NCBI GenBank assembly: GCA_016218045.1
Contig: JACRFB010000037.1
Location: 1 to 40,976, forward strand
Length of the DNA stretch: 40,976 nucleotides
Direction of reading: 5' to 3'
Source: Ignavibacteriota bacterium
Lineage (GTDB): Bacteria > Bacteroidota > Ignavibacteria > SZUA-365
The first letter of the stretch is position 1. Every line of letters starts with the position of its first letter. Below the pieces are notes generated by a model. The model made no database searches, had not been told where the DNA came from, and saw only the letters and a list, made by a program, of their open reading frames with translations. A program made the position numbers and the translations under genes. This document shows, piece after piece, positions 25,027 through 32,421 of this stretch.

Positions 25027-27200
25027 GTCTAAAAGCCCCTGTTCCACGTGATGGAAAAGCGAGAACCTCCGACGCGAAGCCGTTGCTTCGCCTGCCGCGT
25101 GTTGTGGGCATACTCCTCGCGGTTGCGACGCTCGTGCGCGTCGCTGCGTTGTTTACTCCGCCAACATGGCCTCTCTGGGGTTTCGATTATGTGGCATTTC
25201 TGCCGTCCCGCGGCATCGCTGTCGTCCTCGTCTTGTTCCCGCTCGTACTGCTCATCCCACGTGTCAATCACTTCGTGACAGGACTGCTCGACGCATCATC
25301 ACGCGGGCGGCGGAGCGACGGCGCATATTTTTTTCTCGTCATCGCCGCGCTCGCGCTCGGAAGCTCCTTGTCACTGCCCGTGGCGTACCCATTCCTCGGT
25401 GATGGGGCGTTGTATATCACGGAAGTGTTCCGATCATCAATCAGTGAGGCCGGACAGAGCAGCCTTGTCAAACCGAGCGCCTGGTTGAGCGGGCATGTTG
25501 TCATGCTTGTTTCACATATGCTCGATCCGGAACAGCTTTCCCTTCCGTATCGGGTCGTGTCCGCGTCGGCTCTGATTCTGACCATCGGCGCGTTGTGGTA
25601 TTTTCTTCGAGCCGAGCCGCGTCGAACAATGCTCCTGTATACCACGGCCGCGCTCGCGACACCGGCGACGCTCGTATTCTTTGGCTATGTCGAACTGTAC
25701 GCGATACCCTACGCCCTGACCGTCACGTATTTGCTTTCCCTCCGGGCGCTGTTTCTGGGACGAGTGCATGCGCTTGTCCCCGCGGTGATCCTCGCGCTGG
25801 GTATCATGACGGGAGCGTCGCTGGTGGTATTTATTCCGGCGTACATCATGGTCCTTTTGGAACGGTCCCGGTTTCTCTCGGACAGTCGTCGGCGCAAACA
25901 CGCGGCCGTCGCGGTAGAGTCTCTTCTCCTCGCCGCCGCGGTGATTCTCGTCCTGCTGACGCCACGAACGCCGCAGCTCCAGCCATATGTGCTCGCACTG
26001 TCGTCCTCGCTCCCGGCGGCTGTTGCCACGGGAGGGGTCCATCCATCATATGCGATCGCAGATTGGAGTCACTTGCTCGACGTGACAAACGTGTTGTTCT
26101 TTCTACTCGGTCCGGCAGTGCTTCTGGGACTCGGTCGCTTTCTCATCGCTCGAAAGACGGATGCGGCCACAACACAGTCGACGTATTATCAGCGTGTGCT
26201 GGTGACCGGCACGTATCTTTTTATTCTCTGCGCGAATGCCGTCTTCGGGTGGGCGCGCGATTGGGATATGGCTGTCATTCCCGTAACGGGAGTAATATTT
26301 GTATGGGCCGGAAGTTTGGAGCAGGCATTTGCGCGCGACTCAAAACAGCTCACGATGTTCTCCGTCGTCTTCGCGGCGCTCGCACTGTCGATGACCCTTC
26401 CGTGGATTATGCTGAATGCCGATGCGCAGGCGTCCGCAGCGCGCTTCGAGCGCATCGTGGAAAATAACAGCAGGCTCGTGACTCCGCATGCGACGTTCAA
26501 CGGTCTCGAAAATCTCCGGAAATATTACACGCGTGAGCGGGATGGAGCGCGGACCCTTGGCGCGGTGAAAAAAATGATTGAGAATGGATGGGAGCGAAGC
26601 ATCGCGTACCGTCACGTCTTCCCCCTCCTCGATGCCATGCCCTCGGGTGCGGAAAAGTGTGCGGCATTCGAATGGATGTTTTCGCGATTGGCGGGTGAAC
26701 GGTCGTCACCCTTCTCGCGGCACGCGGGTGAGTTCGGCGAAAGGGAGTACAGGGAAATCGCGACACGGATGTTGCTGTTGGCTGTCGGAGAGGGCGAAGC
26801 GGAGCGCGCGGCGAAGTGGGCGGCGCGATTGCGGAGCATCATTCCCGCCTGGAAGGAGGAAGGATTCTACCGCGTGTTCACGGACGCGAATTCACCGCCG
26901 GCTGAACGTGCCGCAGTTGTGCGATCGAGCATGGATGCGCGCACCGCGGATCCGGTCTTGCTCGACCTCGCCGGGCAGGTGTTCGAAATGAACAACGAAC
27001 CGCGGTTCGCCGCCGGGATATACGCGCAGGCACTGCGGGCCGATCCGGTCTCGATCCCCGCTCTGTACCTCAGTCTGGCTCGCGTATACGACACGCAACT
27101 GTCTCGTCCTGTGAGTGCCGACTCCGTTCTTGCGCTCTGTGTTTCGCGCTGTGTAAACACGCGCGAGGCCGCCGAGGCGCGGCGCTTACTCGGGCGTTGA
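25023..27200 (+). CDS. Polytopic membrane protein with C-terminal repeat-like domain
   Basis: From GTG 25023 (overlapping the patatin stop as GTGA) the product is 725 residues. The first ~470 residues hold about ten or more hydrophobic helices, with long loops containing GDGALYITEVFR and NAVFGWARDWDMAVIPVTG. The layout recalls GT-C-type glycosyltransferases or O-antigen ligase-like proteins, but no diagnostic motif can be confirmed. The last ~250 residues are soluble and helical, with TPR-like spacing (AAGIYAQALRADPVSIPALYLSLARVYD). Coupling to a phospholipase suggests envelope lipid or glycan metabolism; this is inference. Confidence 0.75.
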   Translation: MSLKAPVPRDGKARTSDAKPLLRLPRVVGILLAVATLVRVAALFTPPTWPLWGFDYVAFLPSRGIAVVLVLFPLVLLIPRVNHFVTGLLDASSRGRRSDGAYFFLVIAALALGSSLSLPVAYPFLGDGALYITEVFRSSISEAGQSSLVKPSAWLSGHVVMLVSHMLDPEQLSLPYRVVSASALILTIGALWYFLRAEPRRTMLLYTTAALATPATLVFFGYVELYAIPYALTVTYLLSLRALFLGRVHALVPAVILALGIMTGASLVVFIPAYIMVLLERSRFLSDSRRRKHAAVAVESLLLAAAVILVLLTPRTPQLQPYVLALSSSLPAAVATGGVHPSYAIADWSHLLDVTNVLFFLLGPAVLLGLGRFLIARKTDAATTQSTYYQRVLVTGTYLFILCANAVFGWARDWDMAVIPVTGVIFVWAGSLEQAFARDSKQLTMFSVVFAALALSMTLPWIMLNADAQASAARFERIVENNSRLVTPHATFNGLENLRKYYTRERDGARTLGAVKKMIENGWERSIAYRHVFPLLDAMPSGAEKCAAFEWMFSRLAGERSSPFSRHAGEFGEREYREIATRMLLLAVGEGEAERAAKWAARLRSIIPAWKEEGFYRVFTDANSPPAERAAVVRSSMDARTADPVLLDLAGQVFEMNNEPRFAAGIYAQALRADPVSIPALYLSLARVYDTQLSRPVSADSVLALCVSRCVNTREAAEARRLLGR

Positions 27201-27215
27201 CGACTGGCCGCGTCC

Positions 27216-28412
27216 TCAGCTTTTCGCGATCCAATCTGTGACCGGCCGCATGAGAAAATCGTTCACCGGAATACCATCCGCTCCAACAAGCAACACTGCG
27301 TCCGTCCGGAATTGTTGACGGAAACGTGCGAGACCCGGAAGGACCTCGCGCGGGCGGCCACTTTTTACTTCTATGCCGATGAGCCGTCGGCGTGCATGGA
27401 CGATGAAGTCCACCTCATGTATTCCGTCACGCCAGTAGTACAATTCGATCACTCCCGATGCGGCTGCATTCAGCAGATGTGCACCCACGGACGATTCGAC
27501 CATACGGCCCCACAACGCGGGTTCCTTCCGTACATCCTGCAGCCGATACCCCGCGAGCGCCGTGGAGAGTGCGGTGTTGTAGACTTGAAGTTTCGGACTC
27601 GACGCGCGTCGGCGCACGGTTTCACCCGCCCACTTCTGCAGACCGCACACCATTCCCGATGCCGAGAGCAGCTCGAGATAGTGCGCGAGAGTTGTGGTGT
27701 TGCCCGCATCCTGCAATTGCCCGAGCATTTTTGTAAACGACAGTATCTGGCCCGAGTACATACATCCGAGCTCGAACACGCGGCGTAGCAACGCCGGTTT
27801 GTCGATGCGTGCGAGTTGGAATACGTCCCGCGAAATCGTGGTTTCGACCAGCGCGTTGCGAATGTAATCGCCCCATCTGTCCGGATCGTCGATGAGAGAC
27901 GCAGCTCCGGGATAACCACCGTAACAAATGTATGTGTCCACATCCCACCCGAATGCGTCGCGCATTTCTCTTGCCGACCAGTGGGGGAGGTGCAGGATCT
28001 CGAACCTTCCAGCGAGACTCTCCGTCATTCCCTTTCGCAAGAGCAGCGGCGCCGATCCGAGCAGCACGACCCGCAGGGCTCGCCGTGCGTGCGTATCCTC
28101 ATCCCACAGTCGTTTCACCGTCTCCGACCAGCCGTCGATTTTCTGCACCTCATCCAATACGAAGACACCGCCTCGCTTTCCCATCATGTGCCGTGCGATT
28201 TCCCATTGCTGGGCGATCCATACCCTGTTTTTCAGCTGCGGTTCGTCGGCGCTTGCGATATGAACGGGCATGGAAAGGCGCTCCGAAATCTGTCGCACCA
28301 GCGTGGTCTTTCCTACCTGCCGGGCGCCAGCCAGCACGAGCAGGAATCTGCGTGGCTCCAGAAGACGCGCCTTTAGCGTCTCCGCGTAAGGCCGGGTGTA
28401 CTCCGCACTCAT
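27216..28412 (-). CDS. AAA ATPase with DUF4143 C-terminal domain
   Basis: A 398-residue ATPase of the family often annotated as ATP-binding DUF4143 protein. The Walker A motif is GARQVGKTT (29-37) and Walker B GGVFVLDEVQ (81-90). The C-terminal half has the nuclease-like segment EVDFIVHARRRLIGIEVKSGR, whose Asp, Glu and Lys resemble a PD-(D/E)XK core. The cellular role of the family is unsettled. Copies are scattered and often horizontally transferred. It is convergent with the membrane-protein gene and has a near-perfect palindrome ~80 bp upstream of its start. Confidence 0.92.
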   Translation of the reverse strand: MSAEYTRPYAETLKARLLEPRRFLLVLAGARQVGKTTLVRQISERLSMPVHIASADEPQLKNRVWIAQQWEIARHMMGKRGGVFVLDEVQKIDGWSETVKRLWDEDTHARRALRVVLLGSAPLLLRKGMTESLAGRFEILHLPHWSAREMRDAFGWDVDTYICYGGYPGAASLIDDPDRWGDYIRNALVETTISRDVFQLARIDKPALLRRVFELGCMYSGQILSFTKMLGQLQDAGNTTTLAHYLELLSASGMVCGLQKWAGETVRRRASSPKLQVYNTALSTALAGYRLQDVRKEPALWGRMVESSVGAHLLNAAASGVIELYYWRDGIHEVDFIVHARRRLIGIEVKSGRPREVLPGLARFRQQFRTDAVLLVGADGIPVNDFLMRPVTDWIAKS

Positions 28413-28489
28413 GTGTCAGGGTCCTCTCATTGGTGGGGCCGTTCGTCGCCGCGCCACCGACGCGGTACTGACGCCCGGCAAGAGGGTCG

Positions 28490-28539
28490 ATTTTTACTCA
28501 CAGCGTTGAGTATTTTTACTCAATGCTGTGAGTAAAAAT
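28490..28539. repeat. Near-perfect 50-nt palindrome upstream of the AAA ATPase
   Basis: Two 23-nt arms (28490-28512 and 28517-28539) are reverse complements with one mismatch, around a TTTT centre. Each arm carries TTTTTACTCA and TGAGTA, so the motif TACTCA/TGAGTA is present four times in alternating orientation. It sits in the gap between the divergent ATPase and aminotransferase genes. It could be an operator, a double hairpin terminator or a mobile-element end. Confidence 0.9.
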
Positions 28540-28591
28540 ACGCAGCGGTTACTCTCATGTCAAGTCCGGCGACAAGCCCGGTGTGCCCGCG

Positions 28592-28623
28592 ATTGCGTCG
28601 GTCCGCGCTGTGTGATACTTTCG
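28592..28623 (+). promoter_or_regulatory. Promoter of the aminotransferase gene
   Basis: ATTG (28592-28595), a 20-nt spacer and TACTTTCG (28616-28623) fit the shared form, predicting a start near 28628 and a ~55-nt leader before ATG 28684. Confidence 0.45.
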
Positions 28624-28683
28624 CGGGACAGGATTTCACCGCGCCACCATCCCCCCACGCACGTCCACACCGCGAGAACCTCC

Positions 28684-29997
28684 ATGAATGCCATTCCCAT
28701 CGACCGCGCGCTCGTGCAGCGCCAGCTTTCCGAAAACGGCCTCACCAACGTCGGGCGCGCCTCCATACGCGAGATCCGTACGCTGATCAACGGCATAGAA
28801 CGCGATTCGGGTGTACACTTCGTACGCATGGAAATGGGCATTCCCGGACTTCCCGCGTCGCGCATCGGCATCGATGCCGAAAAAAAGGCGCTCGATGAAG
28901 GATGCGCGTCGTTTTATCCGAGCATCGAGGGTATCCCCGAATTGAAGCTCGAGATATCCCGCTTCGTGAAGCAGTTCATCGACATCGATGTTGATCCCGC
29001 CGGATGTATTCCGTGCACCGGATCCACGTCGGGAAGTTTTGTCACCTTCCTCGTGGCGGCGCGCATGGATCCCGCGAAAGACACCACGCTCTTTCTCGAT
29101 CCGGGTTTCCCCGTGCACAAATCGCAATTGAAGGTGCTCGGTCTGAAGCAGATGAGTCTCGACGTGTACGAACATCGCGGGGCCAAACTGCGTGAGGCAC
29201 TCGAGAACATCCTCTCGGCCGGGAACATCTCCTCGATCCTCTATTCGAATCCGAACAATCCCACGTGGATCTGTTTCACCGACGAGGAATTGCGCATCAT
29301 CGGCGAACTCGCCACCAGGTACAAGGTGGTCGTGATGGAGGATCTCGCCTACTTCACCATGGACTTCCGCAAGGACTACTCCATACCCGGCCAGCCGCCT
29401 TTCCAGCCCTCGGTCGCAAAATACACCGACCGGTACGTGCTGCTCATCTCGAGTTCCAAGGCGTTCAGCTACGCGGGTCAGCGCGTGGGCATGATCGCCG
29501 TGTCGGATGCGCTTTTCCGCGAGGAGGCCGACGGCCTTCTGCGCTATTACACACGCGCGAGTTTCGGTCATTCGCTCGTGTACGGCGCGGCCTACGCAGT
29601 GTCGGCGGGTGTCACACATTCGAGCCAGTACGGACTCGCCGCAATGCTGCACGCGGTGAACACCGGCGCATACCGTTTTATCGACGATGTGAAGATTTAC
29701 GGCGAACGCGCGCGCGTCATGAAAAAAATGTTTCTCGACAACGGCTTCCGCATCGTGTACGATACCGATGTCGATCAACCGATCGCCGACGGATTCTATT
29801 TCACCGTCGCGTACGGCGACCTGAGCGGTGAGGATCTGATCTTCGAATTCCTGCATTACGGCATCAGCGCCATCTCGCTCTCGAACACGGGCAGCGAACG
29901 CAGGGAGGGCATACGCGCCTGTGTCTCGCTGGTCGCCGACACGCAGCTCCCCGAACTCGAGGCCCGACTCCGTGCCTTCCATGCCGATCATCCCTGA
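28684..29997 (+). CDS. Pyridoxal-phosphate aminotransferase, class I/II
   Basis: The 437-residue enzyme has a fold-type I layout: YPSIEGIPELK near 78-88, the phosphate-binding GSTSGS (113-118), YSNPNNPT (187-194), Asp220 and Tyr223 in MEDLAYF that contact the cofactor ring, and Lys259 in SSSKAFSYAGQRVGM as the Schiff-base lysine. The ending, with an arginine in GIRACVSL, is normal for the substrate carboxylate. Such enzymes transfer amino groups between an amino acid and 2-oxoglutarate; the substrate is not predictable here. ATG 28684 is chosen because the frame upstream overlaps the promoter and palindrome. Confidence 0.93.
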   Translation: MNAIPIDRALVQRQLSENGLTNVGRASIREIRTLINGIERDSGVHFVRMEMGIPGLPASRIGIDAEKKALDEGCASFYPSIEGIPELKLEISRFVKQFIDIDVDPAGCIPCTGSTSGSFVTFLVAARMDPAKDTTLFLDPGFPVHKSQLKVLGLKQMSLDVYEHRGAKLREALENILSAGNISSILYSNPNNPTWICFTDEELRIIGELATRYKVVVMEDLAYFTMDFRKDYSIPGQPPFQPSVAKYTDRYVLLISSSKAFSYAGQRVGMIAVSDALFREEADGLLRYYTRASFGHSLVYGAAYAVSAGVTHSSQYGLAAMLHAVNTGAYRFIDDVKIYGERARVMKKMFLDNGFRIVYDTDVDQPIADGFYFTVAYGDLSGEDLIFEFLHYGISAISLSNTGSERREGIRACVSLVADTQLPELEARLRAFHADHP

Positions 29998-30021
29998 CGG
30001 ACGCATACACGACTGAATCCG

Positions 30022-30057
30022 CAGCACACCGGCCACCTCCGGTGTGTTGTGTTTTTA
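30022..30057 (+). terminator. Intrinsic terminator after the aminotransferase gene
   Basis: CAGCACACCGG (30022-30032) pairs with CCGGTGTGTTG (30039-30049), one G-T pair included, over a 6-nt loop. TGTTTTT follows. Confidence 0.85.
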
Positions 30058-30147
30058 GGAGAGCCGATTCGGTTCGTCCGTCCCGCGGGTCAGGATCACC
30101 GTGTCGAATTGAGCGGTGGATGCGGTTTTTTTGTATTTTATCACGAT

Positions 30148-30915
30148 ATGCGCGGAATTGTTTCAATATCTGCCGCACGCGTCGTGCCGTTCGCGGCGGC
30201 GCTCTGGGCCCTCCTTGCGCAGCCGCTCGCTGCGCAGACGCGCGCCGCTGTGCCACCACTGCGGGAGGTCCGGCATGTCGTGGACGGCGACACGATTCTT
30301 GTCGTCACCGCGCTGCCCGACACACAATCACCGCGACCGCTCGTCGTGGTGCTGCCCGACCGCTTCGGCATGCAGCCCGCCGTAGGCCGCATCGTGCAGG
30401 TGTTCGCCTCACAGGGCTTCCGCGCCTGCGCCATTCCGCTGCGCAGCGCTCCGACCCGCCCGGTCGCGGGACTGCCTGCGTGTGCACCCGACAGACGTGA
30501 CATCCGAAGAATCTCCTCCGTTGTTGCCGATATGCTCGGCGATCCCGGGTGCAACGGCAAGGCGGCGCTGTGCGCCTTCGATGCCGGCGCGGGCCTGGGC
30601 GCTCTTGCCGCGGCGTCGCTGCCGCTGTTCCGCAGTTGCGCGTTTTTTTACCCCACGCCCGATTCGATGACCACGCGCGTCATCCCCGCGCTGCGCATGC
30701 CGGTCGTGCTGACCGTGTGTGAAGGTGACGCGGGAATGGCGGAGGTTGACCGTATCCGCGAATCGGCTCCCGAGCGCGACAGTAAACTCCGCATCACGGT
30801 GCTGCGCAACACGCGGCCCTTTTTCTTCAACAGCGCGCATCCCGCGTACGACAAAAAAACCATGAACCGCGCCTGGATCGAGACCATCGCGTTTTTCCAC
30901 GGCACGCTCAAATAA
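30148..30915 (+). CDS. Exported dienelactone-hydrolase-like protein, probably inactive
   Basis: From ATG 30148 the product is 255 residues, with a signal peptide (VVPFAAALWALLAQPLAAQ). The body follows the dienelactone hydrolase plan: PLVVVLPDRFGM, VFASQGFRACAIPL, then the elbow LCAFDAGAG (141-149) and VVLTVCEGDAG with Asp194. At the elbow the nucleophile position is Asp145 instead of Cys or Ser. Where the family has the catalytic histidine of HGF, this protein reads PFFF (224-227), followed by the usual HPAY..K....AW...IAFF. Two of three catalytic positions are therefore altered, and it may be a binding protein. An earlier start at 30049 would lie inside the terminator. Confidence 0.75.
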   Translation: MRGIVSISAARVVPFAAALWALLAQPLAAQTRAAVPPLREVRHVVDGDTILVVTALPDTQSPRPLVVVLPDRFGMQPAVGRIVQVFASQGFRACAIPLRSAPTRPVAGLPACAPDRRDIRRISSVVADMLGDPGCNGKAALCAFDAGAGLGALAAASLPLFRSCAFFYPTPDSMTTRVIPALRMPVVLTVCEGDAGMAEVDRIRESAPERDSKLRITVLRNTRPFFFNSAHPAYDKKTMNRAWIETIAFFHGTLK

Positions 30916-30940
30916 CAGCCCTGCGATTTCAGGACACTCC

Positions 30941-31942
30941 ATGATTTTTTCCGCTGAACGATTAGAAGACATCTTCGCGCCGATGCGGCGCAAATTCATC
31001 GCCATCGTGGGCGACGTCATGCTCGACCGCTACATCTGGGGGCAGGTCTCGCGTATTTCACCCGAGGCGCCCGTGCCGGTGGTCGATGTGTTGCGCGAGA
31101 ACAGCAATCTCGGCGGCGCCGCGAATGTCGCGCTCAACATCAAGAGTCTCGGCGCGATACCCGTGCTGATAGGCGCCATCGGCGACGACAACAACGGCCG
31201 CGAGCTGCAGCGCATCCTCCGCGAGGAGACCATCATCACCGACTTCCTCGTCACCGACACGGCGCGTCCCACCACGGTGAAGACACGTGTCATCGCGGGG
31301 CATCAGCACGTCGTGCGCATCGACCAGGAGGAGCGCACTCCCGTCAGCGATTCGGCGACACTGCGCATGCTCGACAAACTCGAGGAGCATCTCGGCTCGC
31401 TCGAGGGCATCATCCTGCAGGATTACAACAAGGGCGTCATCGGCGCCGACGTCATCGAGGGTGTTGTGCGCATCGCGGCGGGCCGCGGCATACCCGTGTT
31501 TGTGGATCCGAAATACCACAACTTCTTCAGCTACCGCGGTGTCGCCGTGTTCAAACCGAACAGGAAGGAAACCGAGGACGCTCTCGGTCTGCGGCTCCGC
31601 GACGAGGACGCCTTCCTCCAGGCCGCGCGCACGCTGCGCGAACGGCTCGGCTGCGAACATGTGCTGCTCACGCTGGGAGAACTCGGCATGCTGCTGCTGC
31701 AGAGCGACGGCTCAGTGACCCGCGTGCCGACGCGCGCCCGCAAAGTGGCCGACGTGTCGGGAGCCGGCGACACCGTCATCGCCACACTCGCCACGACCAT
31801 GGCCTGCGGCGCCACCGTGTCCGAGGCCGCGCATCTCGCCAATCTCGCGGGCGGACTCGTCTGCGAAGAAGTCGGCATCGTGCCCGTCAATCTCGAGTCG
31901 CTGCTCGATGCCGCGACCGGCAAACTCGGGATCACCGACTGA
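30941..31942 (+). CDS. rfaE1: D-glycero-beta-D-manno-heptose-7-phosphate kinase
   Basis: A 333-residue PfkB-family sugar kinase that makes heptose 1,7-bisphosphate for the LPS inner core. The start IAIVGDVMLDRYIWGQVSRI is characteristic of the HldE kinase domain, followed by LGGAANVALN (57-66), DYNKGV (161-166), FVDPKYHN (187-194), FKPNRKE (204-210) and the active-site DVSGAGDT (271-278, base Asp277). AGGA precedes ATG 30941 by six bases. Its stop overlaps the next start (TGATG), so the kinase and adenylyltransferase, fused as HldE in enterobacteria, are split but coupled. Confidence 0.95.
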   Translation: MIFSAERLEDIFAPMRRKFIAIVGDVMLDRYIWGQVSRISPEAPVPVVDVLRENSNLGGAANVALNIKSLGAIPVLIGAIGDDNNGRELQRILREETIITDFLVTDTARPTTVKTRVIAGHQHVVRIDQEERTPVSDSATLRMLDKLEEHLGSLEGIILQDYNKGVIGADVIEGVVRIAAGRGIPVFVDPKYHNFFSYRGVAVFKPNRKETEDALGLRLRDEDAFLQAARTLRERLGCEHVLLTLGELGMLLLQSDGSVTRVPTRARKVADVSGAGDTVIATLATTMACGATVSEAAHLANLAGGLVCEEVGIVPVNLESLLDAATGKLGITD

Positions 31943-32421
31943 TGGGACGTCTCGTCGATCTCGACACCATGCGCGCCATACGCGACGGCCTTCGTCGCGA
32001 GAACCGCGCGCTCGTTTTTACGAACGGCGTCTTCGATATCATTCATCGCGGACATTGCGAGTACCTCGCCAAGGCCCGCGGGTGTGGCGACGCTCTCTGC
32101 GTCGGACTCAACACCGACGCCTCCGTGCGACGGTTGAAGGGCGAGAAAAAACCCATCGTGCCCGAGGACGACCGCGCCTACGTGCTCTCGCAGCTCGCGT
32201 GCGTCGACTACGTCACATTCTTCGACGAGGACACGCCGCGGGCGCTTATTCAGGCCCTGCTGCCGGACGTGCTCGTCAAGGGCGCGGACTATACGCTCGA
32301 CGCCATCGTCGGCCGCGACGAGGTCGAGGCCGCGGGCGGCCGCGTGCTCACCATTGAACTCACGCCGGGACGGTCTTCGACGAACATCGTGCAGACCATC
32401 ATTGACCGATTCTGTCCATAA
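31942..32421 (+). CDS. rfaE2: D-glycero-beta-D-manno-heptose 1-phosphate adenylyltransferase
   Basis: The 159-residue enzyme is a nucleotidyltransferase that converts heptose 1-phosphate and ATP into ADP-heptose. The family start FTNGVFDIIHRGHCEYL (26-42) contains the HxGH motif as HRGH (35-38); GLNTDASVRRLKG and LLPDVLVKGADY follow, and PGRSSTNIV near the end is the usual ISTSxI-like motif. It overlaps the kinase gene by one base and shares about 20 bases with the likely start of tamB. Its position supports an LPS-core operon. Confidence 0.96.
   Translation: MGRLVDLDTMRAIRDGLRRENRALVFTNGVFDIIHRGHCEYLAKARGCGDALCVGLNTDASVRRLKGEKKPIVPEDDRAYVLSQLACVDYVTFFDEDTPRALIQALLPDVLVKGADYTLDAIVGRDEVEAAGGRVLTIELTPGRSSTNIVQTIIDRFCP

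Noticed and set aside
30109-30139. Promoter TTG-N22-TATTTT before the dienelactone-hydrolase-like gene
   Set aside because: Spacing of 22 lies outside the range of the other sites and the -7 element is only nine bases from the start codon; left uncalled.
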